A DNA stretch of 64,000 nucleotides from Devosia sp. YR412. Its GTDB lineage: Bacteria > Pseudomonadota > Alphaproteobacteria > Rhizobiales > Devosiaceae. The DNA lies in the NCBI RefSeq assembly GCF_900110945.1, contig NZ_FOFL01000002.1:372001-436000 (forward strand), written 5' to 3'. The notes beneath the pieces are model-generated. The model was not told where the DNA came from. It saw only the letters and a list, made by a program, of their open reading frames with translations, and did not search any database. Position 1 is the first letter of the stretch. Each line of letters begins with the position of its first letter. Below are positions 7,431 to 15,414 of the stretch, one piece after another. The translations under genes and the position numbers were made by a program.

Positions 7431-7549
7431 GACTCAAAGCGAGTCATCAAGACTCGGTTTTTGCGTGATGAATCCTTCATCGATATTTGAATCGAGTCAT
7501 TTTCACATTTGAAAGGATTTTAAATTGGGGCGCAGCAAGGACTTGAATC
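7431..7549. promoter_or_regulatory. cluster of seven GANTC (CcrM methylation) sites
   Basis: GANTC occurs at 7431, 7441, 7451, 7470, 7489, 7494 and 7545. The first three are spaced exactly 10 bp and alternate GACTC/GAGTC/GACTC within TCAAGACTC repeats. GANTC is the target of the cell-cycle methylase CcrM in alphaproteobacteria. A random 119-bp stretch would hold less than one such site. The cluster lies upstream of the collagen-like gene and could couple it to cell-cycle methylation, or the repeats could be operator half-sites for another factor. Confidence 0.55.
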
Positions 7550-7561
7550 GACTTGCAAAAC

Positions 7562-7709
7562 AAAAAGGGCGCGAAACCGAAGTTTCGCGCCCCCACCGGA
7601 GACACCACAAAGGAGCGTCAGCCTCTGCAGCCGTCTACCGATCGGATGGCACCCCTGGAGGATTGGGCGCCAAAACCTGTCCGGATCATTTTCATCGTAT
7701 CCGGTTCGG
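7562..7709 (-). ncRNA. candidate sigma-EcfG-dependent small RNA with a CCUCC loop
   Basis: A probable transcript of about 148 nt. It starts 7-8 bases after a perfect GGAAC-N16-CGTT promoter (7716-7740) and ends at a hairpin with a cUUCGg tetraloop and T-run (7567-7592). Two more hairpins are visible: CCGGAT/ATCCGG (7681-7704), and GGCGCCC/GGGTGCC (7648-7671), which exposes the loop AATCCTCCAG, an anti-Shine-Dalgarno CCUCC. Small RNAs with such C-rich loops are known in alphaproteobacteria, including the stress RNA GsrN of Caulobacter; homology to any of them is not shown. The transcript could instead encode a 25-residue peptide (ATG at 7695), but that start lies only about 14 nt from the predicted 5' end. 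Confidence 0.55.
7567..7592 (-). terminator. rho-independent terminator with cUUCGg tetraloop
   Basis: Eleven-base-pair perfect stem, GGGCGCGAAAC (7567-7577) with GTTTCGCGCCC (7582-7592). On the minus strand the loop reads TTCG closed by C-G, and a run of five T follows (complement of 7562-7566). It terminates a minus-strand transcript, not the collagen-like gene. Confidence 0.85.
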
Positions 7710-7715
7710 TCGAAT

Positions 7716-7740
7716 AACGAGGCTAGGGATCAAGGGTTCC
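7716..7740 (-). promoter_or_regulatory. sigma-EcfG promoter motif before the candidate sRNA
   Basis: On the minus strand GGAAC (7740-7736) and CGTT (7719-7716) are separated by exactly 16 bases, matching the GGAAC-N16/17-CGTT consensus of the alphaproteobacterial general stress sigma factor. The next strong terminator is about 150 bases downstream. Confidence 0.6.
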
Positions 7741-7884
7741 CGACGGAGCCGCCGCTATTGTCGCGTACGAGGCCGAACGGCTGTCACCGTGGATATCAAA
7801 TGCCCGCCAGCCCCCGCCGGAACCTGGGGTCGATGCCATTTGTCCAAACAGCTTCGGACGAAGAAAATCTTTGGTGTCAGACAT
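7723..7884 (-). CDS. possible 53-residue protein, unknown
   Basis: A small frame with ATG at 7884 and a fair ribosome binding site (AAGGCTAAGG just upstream), ending at 7723. It has no recognised family: an N-terminal charged part MSDTKDFLRPKLFGQM, then a Gly/Ser/Ala-rich part. Its last codons contain the -35 part of the small-RNA promoter, which argues that one of the two calls is wrong or that they overlap functionally. No promoter was recognised for it. It is the only plausible coding frame between 7600 and 7960. Confidence 0.25.
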   Translation of the reverse strand: MSDTKDFLRPKLFGQMASTPGSGGGWRAFDIHGDSRSASYATIAAAPSGTLDP

Positions 7885-8096
7885 TACCTTAGCCTTCGGC
7901 GGCGTACGGGCGGCCTGACAGCCCAGGCTTCCAACAGCGAAAGTGCACACCGCTCAGTTATTAATCAGCCATGAATATCACTGCCCATAAAAGCAGCAGC
8001 ACCTGCATGCAGCAGCCGAACATAAGCATTGCTGCACCTGGCAAAAATCCGCCTGACACAAGCTGAATCAATATCTTAGCTGTCATGCCAAAGCAC

Positions 8097-8112
8097 TGGC
8101 ACGGGCTTTGCA
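8097..8112 (+). promoter_or_regulatory. sigma-54 (RpoN) promoter of the urt operon
   Basis: TGGCACGGGCTTTGCA matches the -24/-12 consensus (TGGCAC-N5-TTGCW) exactly, with GG at 8098-8099 and GC at 8110-8111 separated by ten bases. Transcription should start near 8123, 31 bases before the urtA ATG. GCACC half-sites at 7999-8003 and 8034-8038 lie where an NtrC-type activator would bind, but they are weak evidence. This predicts nitrogen-limitation control of urea uptake. Confidence 0.8.
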
Positions 8113-8153
8113 ATTTACTCGACGGTGCAAACACACATCTGTCGGAGGTAAAC

Positions 8154-9455
8154 ATGACAGTAGTAAACCGCGCAATTGCGGGTCTGGGGCTGGGCGTGGC
8201 TATGACTATGGGCGCAATTGCCGTTCCGGCATTCGCTCAGGACGACACGATCAAGGTCGGTGTCCTCCACTCGCTGTCGGGCACGATGGCTATCTCCGAA
8301 ACGACGCTCAAGGACACCATGCTGTTCCTGATCGACGAGCAGAACAAGAAGGGCGGCCTCCTGGGCAAGCAGCTCGAAGCTGTTGTCGTCGACCCTGCTT
8401 CCGACTGGCCGCTGTTTGCTGAAAAGGCCCGCGAGCTGATCGAAGTCAACGGCGTCGCCGCCGTCTTCGGCTGCTGGACCTCCTCCTCGCGCAAGTCGGT
8501 GCTGCCGGTGTTTGAAGAGCTCAACTCGATCCTCTTCTACCCTGTGCAGTACGAAGGCGAAGAATCCCAGCGCAACGTGTTCTACACCGGCGCTGCACCG
8601 AACCAGCAGGCCATCCCTGCTGTCGACTACCTGATGGAAAACGAAGGTGTCGAACGCTGGGTTCTGGCCGGCACCGACTATGTCTATCCGCAGACCACCA
8701 ACAAGATCCTTGAGCAATACCTCATGGACAAGGGTGTCGCCAAAGAAGACATCATGATCAACTACACGCCTTTCGGTCATTCCGATTGGCAGACCATCGT
8801 CTCCGACATCAAGACTTTCGGCTCGACTGGCAAGAAGACCGCCGTCGTCTCGACGATCAACGGCGACGCCAACGTGCCGTTCTACAAGGAACTCGCCAAC
8901 CAGGGCATCAAGGCCGAAGACATCCCCGTCGTCGCCTTCTCCGTCGGTGAAGAAGAACTCGCCGGCTTCGACACCACCCCGCTGGTCGGTCACCTCGCTG
9001 CCTGGAACTACTTCCAGTCCGTCGATGTCCCTGCCAACGAGGAGTTCATCTCCGCCTGGCAGACCTTCATGAACGATCCGGAAAAGGTCACCAATGACCC
9101 GATGGAAGCCACCGTCATCGGCTTCCACCTCTGGGTTGCGGCCGTCGAAAAGGCCGGCACCACCGACACCGACGCCGTGCTCGACGCCATCATCGGCCTC
9201 GAAACCCCGAACCTGACTGGCGGCATCGCCAAGATGCTCCCGAACCACCACATCACCAAGCCCGTGCTGATCGGTGAAATCCAGGCCGACGGCCAGTTCG
9301 AAGTCGTCTCGGAATCCGATCTCGTCCCCGGCGATGCCTGGTCCGACTTCCTGCCCGAGTCCAAGATGATCGAAGCCGATTGGACGGCGCCGATCTCCTG
9401 CGGCAATTACAATACCGAGACCAAGACCTGCGGCGGCGATACCGCCACGCCGTAA
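8154..9455 (+). CDS. urtA: urea ABC transporter substrate-binding protein
   Basis: 433 residues, the periplasmic binding protein of the Urt urea importer (branched-chain amino acid type, peripla_BP_5). A signal peptide ends near residue 28 (AVPAFAQ). Typical UrtA blocks are IKVGVLHSLSGTMAISE, AVFGCWTSSSRKSVLPV, LFYPVQYEGEE and SVGEEELAGFD. ATG 8154 has the ribosome binding site GGAGGT. It heads urtABCDE behind a sigma-54 promoter, and a strong hairpin follows the stop before urtB. The codons are more biased than those of neighbouring genes, as expected for an abundant protein. The urease genes downstream confirm urea as substrate. Confidence 0.96.
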   Translation: MTVVNRAIAGLGLGVAMTMGAIAVPAFAQDDTIKVGVLHSLSGTMAISETTLKDTMLFLIDEQNKKGGLLGKQLEAVVVDPASDWPLFAEKARELIEVNGVAAVFGCWTSSSRKSVLPVFEELNSILFYPVQYEGEESQRNVFYTGAAPNQQAIPAVDYLMENEGVERWVLAGTDYVYPQTTNKILEQYLMDKGVAKEDIMINYTPFGHSDWQTIVSDIKTFGSTGKKTAVVSTINGDANVPFYKELANQGIKAEDIPVVAFSVGEEELAGFDTTPLVGHLAAWNYFQSVDVPANEEFISAWQTFMNDPEKVTNDPMEATVIGFHLWVAAVEKAGTTDTDAVLDAIIGLETPNLTGGIAKMLPNHHITKPVLIGEIQADGQFEVVSESDLVPGDAWSDFLPESKMIEADWTAPISCGNYNTETKTCGGDTATP

Positions 9456-9472
9456 CCGGCTCTGAACTCCGG

Positions 9473-9496
9473 ACGAAGGCGGTTCGCCGCCTTCGT
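9473..9496 (+). terminator. TTCG hairpin between urtA and urtB (attenuator or mRNA stabiliser)
   Basis: Ten-base-pair perfect stem ACGAAGGCGG (9473-9482) with CCGCCTTCGT (9487-9496) around a TTCG loop. A short pyrimidine tract (TCTCCTG) follows, without a true T-run. Such intercistronic hairpins often give more binding protein than permease by partial termination or by protecting the upstream mRNA. Confidence 0.6.
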
Positions 9497-9527
9497 TCTC
9501 CTGCCCGACCAAACGCCGAGGCCAAAG

Positions 9528-11159
9528 ATGAACGCTATTCTGTTCCTCCAGCGCATTGCGCTCTTCCTTGTCCTTACGCTCGGCCTCGCCGTTCCCGCCC
9601 AGGCCCAGATCGCCGATGCCGACCTGTTGCCCCTGGTCGATGCCCTGGCGCCCGGCAATTTCAAGGACCGCGAAGGCGCCATCGGCGTGCTCGTCACCAC
9701 CGGTGACCAGCGCGTCGTCCCGATCCTCGAAGTGCTGCTCGAAGGCGAACTCTATTTCGATGATGCCACCGGCAAGGTGGTCTTCACCTCCGCCCCCTCA
9801 GGCAAGGGCACCATATCGGACCCGGTCACCGGCGCCGAACTGCCAACCCTCACTGAAGATGGTCTCGAAAAGGTCAAGGTCAACAACGGCCTTCGCCGCG
9901 TCCTGCGCACCGCCATCGGCCAGATGACCCTGCTCAGCGAAGACGCCGGTGTCCGCCGCTTTGCCGCCCAGTCCATCCTGCGCGACGCCGACCCGGCCCA
10001 GCTCGAACTGCTCGACAGCGCCATTGCCGCCGAAACCGATGACGACATCCAGCTGATCATGCAGCGCGCCCGCGCCGTCATCATGCTGAAGACCCCCGAA
10101 GCCTCGATCGAGGAAAAGACCGCCGCCGTCCCGATTGCCCAGGCCATCGGTGGCCGCGACGCCCTCAATATCCTCACCACCGCTCTGGCCGGTGCCCCCG
10201 CCGAACTGCAGCCGACCATCCAGTCGGCCATTGACGGTCTGGCCCGCGATCGTGCTGTCTGGGATGTCGCCCAAAATGTCTGGTTCGGCATCTCGCTCGG
10301 CTCGGTGCTGCTACTCGCCGCCATCGGCCTCGCCATCACCTTCGGTGTCATGGGCGTCATCAACATGGCCCACGGCGAAATGGTCATGCTCGGCGCCTAT
10401 ACCACCTTCGTGGTGCAGGAGATCATCCGCCAGAATTTCCCGGGCCTGTTCGATTGGTCCCTGGCCATCGCCCTGCCCTTGGCCTTCCTCGTCACCGGCC
10501 TTATCGGCATTGCCATCGAGCGCGGCATCATCCGCTTCCTCTACGGAAGGCCGCTCGAAACCCTGCTCGCCACCTGGGGCCTGTCGCTGATCATCCAGCA
10601 GGCCGTGCAACGCATCTTCACGGCCAATATCCGTGAAGTCGGCAATCCGAGCTGGATGTCCGGCTCCTTCGAACTCGGCGGTCTCGCCATCACCTGGAAC
10701 CGCTTCTACATCGTCATCTTCGCCATCATGGTCTTCCTGACCCTGCTCTGCGTGCTCAAATACACCGCCATTGGCCTGCATATGCGCGCCGTCACCCAGA
10801 ACCGCCGCATGGCCTCCTCCATGGGCATCCGCACGCCCCTGGTCGATGCCATGACCTTCGGCCTCGGCTCGGGCATTGCCGGCCTCGCCGGCGTGGCGCT
10901 CAGCCAGATCGGCAACGTCTCGCCAAACCTCGGCCAGGGCTACATCATCGACAGCTTCATGGTCGTGGTCTTCGGCGGCGTCGGCAATCTCTGGGGCACC
11001 CTGGTCGGCGCCCTGACCCTGGGCATCGCCAACAAATTCATCGAGCCCTATGCCGGTGCGGTGCTGGGCAAGATCATTATCCTCGTCCTCATCATCCTGT
11101 TCATCCAGCGCCGTCCCCGCGGCCTCTTCGCGCTCAAGGGACGCTCGATCGAAGCATGA
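9528..11159 (+). CDS. urtB: urea ABC transporter permease UrtB
   Basis: 543 residues. Residues 1-27 form a signal-like segment (VPAQAQ), residues about 28-240 form the soluble, helix-rich UrtB N-terminal domain, and from about 245 a LivH-type permease follows with GVINMAHGEMVMLGAY and VVVFGGVGNLWGTLVGA. This long form is normal for UrtB and distinguishes it from plain LivH (about 300 residues). It forms the membrane channel with UrtC. The stop overlaps the urtC ATG by four bases, indicating translational coupling. Confidence 0.95.
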   Translation: MNAILFLQRIALFLVLTLGLAVPAQAQIADADLLPLVDALAPGNFKDREGAIGVLVTTGDQRVVPILEVLLEGELYFDDATGKVVFTSAPSGKGTISDPVTGAELPTLTEDGLEKVKVNNGLRRVLRTAIGQMTLLSEDAGVRRFAAQSILRDADPAQLELLDSAIAAETDDDIQLIMQRARAVIMLKTPEASIEEKTAAVPIAQAIGGRDALNILTTALAGAPAELQPTIQSAIDGLARDRAVWDVAQNVWFGISLGSVLLLAAIGLAITFGVMGVINMAHGEMVMLGAYTTFVVQEIIRQNFPGLFDWSLAIALPLAFLVTGLIGIAIERGIIRFLYGRPLETLLATWGLSLIIQQAVQRIFTANIREVGNPSWMSGSFELGGLAITWNRFYIVIFAIMVFLTLLCVLKYTAIGLHMRAVTQNRRMASSMGIRTPLVDAMTFGLGSGIAGLAGVALSQIGNVSPNLGQGYIIDSFMVVVFGGVGNLWGTLVGALTLGIANKFIEPYAGAVLGKIIILVLIILFIQRRPRGLFALKGRSIEA

Positions 11160-12331
11160 TTACGCAAGCCCTGTTCCGCGCCCTCGACAAAAAGGCCATT
11201 TGGATCGTCGCCATCCTCTTGGCCGTCGCCATCCTGGTTCCCGCCTCAAATCTCTTGCTGCCCACCGGCCACCCGCTGCGCCTGCCCAATTATGTCGTGC
11301 CGCTGTTCGGCAAATATCTGACCTATGCCATGCTCGCCTTGGCACTTGATCTGGTCTGGGGCTATTGCGGCATTCTCTCGCTCGGCCACGGCGCCTTCTT
11401 TGCCATCGGTGGCTATGCCATGGGCATGTATCTGATGCGCCAGATCGGCACCCGCGGCGTCTATGCCAATCCCATCCTGCCCGACTTCATGGTCTTCCTG
11501 AACTGGAAGGAACTGCCCTGGTACTGGTATGGCATGGACAATTTCTGGATCGCCATGATCGCCGTGGTCGTGGTCCCTGGCCTCCTCGCCTTCGTCTTCG
11601 GCTTCCTCGCCTTCCGCAGCCGCGTCACCGGCGTCTATCTCTCGATCATCACCCAGGCCATGACCTATGCCCTGCTGCTGGCCTTCTTCCGCAACGACAT
11701 GGGCTTTGGCGGCAATAACGGCCTGACGGACTTCAAGGATATCCTTGGCCAGTCGATCTCTGCCCCCGGCACCCGCGCCAGCCTCTTCGCCGCCTCGGCC
11801 ATTGCCTTGGCTCTGGCCGTTCTAGCCTGCTCCATGGTGGTCAATTCAAAGCTCGGCAAGGTCATGGTCGCGGTGCGCGATGCCGAAAGCCGCACCCGCT
11901 TCATCGGCTACCGCGTCGAATATGTGAAACTCTTTGCCTTCGTCGTCTCAGCCATCATCGCCGGCATTGCCGGCGCGCTCTATGTGCCGCAGGTCGGCAT
12001 CATCAACCCGTCCGAATTCGATCCGGCCAATTCCATCGAGGTCGTCATCTGGACCGCCGTCGGCGGCCGCGGCACCATCATCGGGCCGATCATCGGCGGT
12101 ATCCTGGTCAATGTCGGCAAAAGCTACTTCACCGGCGCCTTCCCCGAATATTGGCTGTTTGCCCTCGGCGCCCTCTTCGTCGTAACAACGCTGTTCCTGC
12201 CCAAGGGCATCGTCGGCCTGATCGGCCAGTATCGCGCCGCCACCACCAAGCGCGAGCAGCATGATCGCGGCGACCCGACGCCGAAGCAGGTCGAGGCCGG
12301 CGTCGATCCCCAACCCAATCCGGCGGAGTAG
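11156..12331 (+). CDS. urtC: urea ABC transporter permease UrtC
   Basis: 391 residues, LivM-type permease, second membrane subunit of the urea importer. Family blocks are LDLVWGYCGILSLGHGAFFA, SRVTGVYLSIITQAMTYA, FGGNNGLTDF and the cytoplasmic loop VMVAVRDAESRTRFIGY. The C-terminal tail of about 35 residues is polar (TTKREQHDRGDP). The start overlaps urtB, and the urtD start lies five bases after the stop. Confidence 0.95.
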   Translation: MITQALFRALDKKAIWIVAILLAVAILVPASNLLLPTGHPLRLPNYVVPLFGKYLTYAMLALALDLVWGYCGILSLGHGAFFAIGGYAMGMYLMRQIGTRGVYANPILPDFMVFLNWKELPWYWYGMDNFWIAMIAVVVVPGLLAFVFGFLAFRSRVTGVYLSIITQAMTYALLLAFFRNDMGFGGNNGLTDFKDILGQSISAPGTRASLFAASAIALALAVLACSMVVNSKLGKVMVAVRDAESRTRFIGYRVEYVKLFAFVVSAIIAGIAGALYVPQVGIINPSEFDPANSIEVVIWTAVGGRGTIIGPIIGGILVNVGKSYFTGAFPEYWLFALGALFVVTTLFLPKGIVGLIGQYRAATTKREQHDRGDPTPKQVEAGVDPQPNPAE

Positions 12332-12335
12332 AGCC

Positions 12336-13085
12336 ATGACCGACAAGACCGGCACCATGCTCTATCTCGATGGCGTCTCCGTCGCCTTCGACGGCTTCAA
12401 GGCCATCAACAACCTATCTATCATCGTCCACCCGGCCGAAATGCTGGCCATCATCGGCCCGAATGGCGCCGGCAAGACCACCATGATGGACATCATCACC
12501 GGCAAGACCCGGCCCGACGATGGCCAGGTGCTGTTCGATGGCCGCACCGATCTCACGAAGCTCGACGAGGCCGCCATCGCCAATCTGGGCATCGGCCGCA
12601 AGTTCCAGAAACCTACGGTCTTCGAAAGCCACACTGTCTGGGACAATATCGAAATGGCGCTGAAGAAGCCGCGCGGCGTCTTCGCCACGCTGTTCTACAC
12701 CGCCGACGCCGCTGATATCGCCCGCATCACCGAAATCCTCGAAACGGTTCGTCTGATCGCGCGTAAGGACGACTATGCCGCCAATCTCAGCCACGGCCAG
12801 AAACAGTGGCTCGAAATCGGCATGCTGCTGGCGCAGGATCCAAAACTCCTGCTCGTCGACGAACCCGTCGCCGGCATGACCGACAGCGAAACCGTCGAAA
12901 CTGCCAAGCTGCTCAAGGATATCGCCAAGACCCGCTCAGTCGTCGTCGTCGAGCATGACATGAGCTTCGTTCGCGAGCTGGGCTCGCGCGTCACCTGCCT
13001 CGCCGAAGGCTCCGTCCTGGCCGAGGGCAGTCTCGATCAGGTCAGCGCCAATCCCGTCGTCATCGAAAGGTATCTCGGCCGATGA
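12336..13085 (+). CDS. urtD: urea ABC transporter ATP-binding protein UrtD
   Basis: 249 residues, LivG-type ATPase. Walker A GPNGAGKTT, signature LSHGQKQWLEIG (the LSHGQ form is typical of UrtD), Walker B LLLVDEPVAGMTD and switch VVVEHDMSFV are all present. ATG 12336 follows GGCGGAGTAGAG, and an upstream in-frame start would lie inside urtC. The stop overlaps the urtE ATG. It pairs with UrtE to energise urea import. Confidence 0.96.
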   Translation: MTDKTGTMLYLDGVSVAFDGFKAINNLSIIVHPAEMLAIIGPNGAGKTTMMDIITGKTRPDDGQVLFDGRTDLTKLDEAAIANLGIGRKFQKPTVFESHTVWDNIEMALKKPRGVFATLFYTADAADIARITEILETVRLIARKDDYAANLSHGQKQWLEIGMLLAQDPKLLLVDEPVAGMTDSETVETAKLLKDIAKTRSVVVVEHDMSFVRELGSRVTCLAEGSVLAEGSLDQVSANPVVIERYLGR

Positions 13086-13786
13086 GCACCGCCCTCTCGA
13101 TCAATGCCATCGACCTGCACTACGGCGCCGCCCAGGCGCTGAAGTCCGTCTCGATCACCTGCCAGCCCGGCCGCATCACCGCCGTGCTTGGCCGCAATGG
13201 CGTCGGCAAATCCTCGACCCTGCGCGCCATCACCGGCGTCAACAACATCACCGCCGGCGACATCAAGTTCGGCGAGGAGGTCTTGAAAAAATCCCCGCCC
13301 TACAAGCGCGCCCGCATGGGTATCGGCTATGTGCCGCAGGGCCGTGAAATCTTCCCCTTGCTGACGGTGAAGGAAAACCTCGAAACCGGCTTTGCCGGCC
13401 TGCCCCGGTCTGAAAAGAACATTCCGCCCTACATCTTCGAGCTTTTCCCCGTGCTGAAGTCCATGCTGGGCCGGCGCGGCGGTGACCTCTCGGGTGGCCA
13501 GCAGCAACAGCTCGCGATCGGGCGTGCGCTGGTCACCCGACCCAAGGTTCTGGTGCTCGACGAACCCACCGAGGGTATCCAGCCCTCGATCATCAAGGAC
13601 ATCGGCCGCGCGCTGCAATTTCTGCGCGACGAAAAGGGCATGACGATTCTGCTCGTTGAACAGTTTCTCGATTTCTGCCGTGAGATTGCCGACGACATCT
13701 ATGTCATGGATCGCGGCGAAATCCAGCATGCAGGCCCCTCCAGCGATCTCGATCTGCCAGAGGTGCGCCGCCATCTCATGGTCTAG
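13082..13786 (+). CDS. urtE: urea ABC transporter ATP-binding protein UrtE
   Basis: 234 residues, LivF-type ATPase, last gene of the urt operon. Walker A is GRNGVGKSS, the signature is LSGGQQQQLAIGRAL, Walker B is VLVLDEPTEGIQPS, and the end MDRGEIQHAGPSSDL is typical for the subunit. It overlaps urtD by four bases, and a perfect rho-independent terminator follows at 13795-13820. Confidence 0.96.
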   Translation: MSTALSINAIDLHYGAAQALKSVSITCQPGRITAVLGRNGVGKSSTLRAITGVNNITAGDIKFGEEVLKKSPPYKRARMGIGYVPQGREIFPLLTVKENLETGFAGLPRSEKNIPPYIFELFPVLKSMLGRRGGDLSGGQQQQLAIGRALVTRPKVLVLDEPTEGIQPSIIKDIGRALQFLRDEKGMTILLVEQFLDFCREIADDIYVMDRGEIQHAGPSSDLDLPEVRRHLMV

Positions 13787-13794
13787 ACAACAAA

Positions 13795-13820
13795 AAACGC
13801 CCGGCAAAAGCCGGGCGTTT
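13795..13820. terminator. bidirectional terminator after urtE
   Basis: AAACGCCCGGC (13795-13805) pairs perfectly with GCCGGGCGTTT (13810-13820) around an AAAA loop, with an A-run on the left and TTTCTTG on the right. It lies between convergent urtE and the small secreted-protein gene and can stop both. Confidence 0.9.
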
Positions 13821-13841
13821 CTTGAATTCTACAGTAGTCGA

Positions 13842-14171
13842 TTAGTTGGCGATCAGGCCAGCTTCGACACACTGCTCGAGGGTGATGGTGTCGAGTTCGA
13901 TCAGGCCGGCAGTGCCTTCTTCAGTACCCTGTTCGCCGTCACCTTCGGTCGTGGTGCCCGCAGGGGTAGGAACATTGGCGGTGGTGTCGGTGCTACCATC
14001 GCTGGCTGCAGTGGATGCTGCGCTCAGCTCGTCGCAACGGGTCTGAACGAGAGGCATTTCGGCCTCGGTAACGGTATGGGCGCCAAGGGTCACGGCCTGC
14101 GCGAACGCTGGGCCGGCAAAGCCAAGGGTGATTGCGAGGGCGGCTGCAGAGATAATGGTCTTGGTGTGCAT
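13842..14171 (-). CDS. small secreted acidic protein, unknown
   Basis: 109 residues with a clean signal peptide (MHTKTIISAAALAITLGFAGPAFAQ, cleavage near residue 25). The mature part is acidic and low in complexity, with Ser/Thr/Gly/Glu-rich repeats in the middle (ASTAASDGSTDTT, GTTTEGDGEQGTEEGT). It has two cysteines, one near residue 46 (QTRCDEL) and one near residue 100 (TLEQCVEAG). No family was recognised. It lies opposite to, and between, the urt and ure operons, so any role in urea use is only guilt by position. The urtE terminator also serves its 3' end. Confidence 0.75.
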   Translation of the reverse strand: MHTKTIISAAALAITLGFAGPAFAQAVTLGAHTVTEAEMPLVQTRCDELSAASTAASDGSTDTTANVPTPAGTTTEGDGEQGTEEGTAGLIELDTITLEQCVEAGLIAN

Positions 14172-14200
14172 TTGAATAGCCTTCTGTAATGTCTCATTAA

Positions 14201-15094
14201 ATGAGCACCTGCTCGCTTAGGAAACGCCGACCTTTGACAATCGTTGCCGAAAAAAATGTTGGAACAGCAAACAGTACACCAAGCACCCGCATGCAACGTG
14301 CATTTGGCGTGGGCGGCGTTTCTAGCAAGCAGCGCGATGGCGTCACCCATCTGGCCACGCTCTACCAGGAAGGCTGCGCCAAGATTCGCCTGCCCAATAC
14401 CCATTCGCCGGCGCTTGAGGCCGTACTGATCAATACCGCGGGTGGCCTCACCGGCGGCGACGTCATGCGCTGGTCCGCCGATCTGGCTCCCAATGGCCGC
14501 ATGGTCCTGACCACCCAGGCCTGCGAACGCATCTATCGCTCCATTGGCGGCCCGGCCCGTGTCGAGACGCGCCTGTCGGTCGCGGAAAATGCCCATCTCG
14601 ACTGGTTACCGCAGGAAACCATCCTGTTCGCCGCCAGCCAGCTCGACCGCAAGATCGAGATCGACTTGGCGAATGGCAGCAGCCTCACCGCCGTCGAAGC
14701 CATTCTCCTGGGCCGCGACGCCATGGGCGAGGCCGCCCTCGATGCCCGCCTGCGCGACAATTGGCGCATTCGCCGCAATGGCCGGCTGATCCACGCCGAG
14801 GCCACCCGGCTCGATGGCACGCTGACCGAGCGCAACGGCCTGTCGCTGCTCGCCGGCAAGCGCGCCTTTGCCACCATCCTGCACGTCGCGCCCGATGCTG
14901 AACAATGCCACGCCCAGCTCGCGCGCATCCGCACTATTCTGCCGCAGGATGGCCGTATCGCCGCCAGCGCCAATGGAGAACGGCTGGTCATTCGCGCTTT
15001 ATCGCAAACCGGGCTTGCCTTGCGCCGCCTGATCGTTCCAATTCTGGCCGAACTCTCCGGCGCCGGTTCGCTGCCGCGCCTCTGGCATCTCTAG
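14201..15094 (+). CDS. ureD: urease accessory protein UreD
   Basis: Up to 297 residues. UreD (UreH) is the scaffold that binds apo-urease and recruits UreF and UreG for nickel insertion. Family blocks are [33 protein letters not shown] (residues about 55-87), [11 protein letters not shown] and [11 protein letters not shown]. The start is uncertain: ATG 14201 has no good ribosome binding site, while ATG 14291 (MQRAFGVGG) would give 267 residues, close to the family length, and would leave a TTGACA at 14233-14238 upstream as a possible -35 box. It is the first gene of the urease operon. Confidence 0.92.
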   Translation: MSTCSLRKRRPLTIVAEKNVGTANSTPSTRMQRAFGVGGVSSKQRDGVTHLATLYQEGCAKIRLPNTHSPALEAVLINTAGGLTGGDVMRWSADLAPNGRMVLTTQACERIYRSIGGPARVETRLSVAENAHLDWLPQETILFAASQLDRKIEIDLANGSSLTAVEAILLGRDAMGEAALDARLRDNWRIRRNGRLIHAEATRLDGTLTERNGLSLLAGKRAFATILHVAPDAEQCHAQLARIRTILPQDGRIAASANGERLVIRALSQTGLALRRLIVPILAELSGAGSLPRLWHL

Positions 15095-15103
15095 GATCTC
15101 ATT

Positions 15104-15406
15104 ATGAACCTGACCCCCCGCGAAAAAGACAAACTGCTGATCGCCATGGCGGCCATCGTCGCCCGCAAGCGCCTCGAGCGCGGCGTCAAGCTCAACCATC
15201 CCGAAGCCATCGCGCTGATAACCGACTTCGTCGTCGAAGGTGCCCGCGACGGCCGCCCCGTCGCCGAACTGATGGAAGCGGGCGCTCATGTCATCACCCG
15301 CGCCCAGGTCATGGAAGGCATCCCCGAGATGATCCACGACATCCAGGTCGAAGCCACTTTCCCCGACGGCACCAAGCTCGTCACCGTTCACCAGCCGATC
15401 CGATAG
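15104..15406 (+). CDS. ureA: urease gamma subunit
   Basis: 100 residues, the small structural subunit of the urease (alpha-beta-gamma) trimer. The sequence follows UreA throughout: [63 protein letters not shown]-type end. Ten bases separate it from ureD and nine from ureB, as expected for an operon. Length is exactly that of the family. Confidence 0.97.
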   Translation: MNLTPREKDKLLIAMAAIVARKRLERGVKLNHPEAIALITDFVVEGARDGRPVAELMEAGAHVITRAQVMEGIPEMIHDIQVEATFPDGTKLVTVHQPIR

Positions 15407-15414
15407 GTGCCCTC

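Noticed and set aside
7961-8086. A 41-residue hydrophobic frame on the minus strand (ATG at 8086)
   Set aside because: It lies in the urtA control region just upstream of the sigma-54 promoter, has no clear ribosome binding site and uses rare codons. A real small membrane peptide is possible but unsupported.
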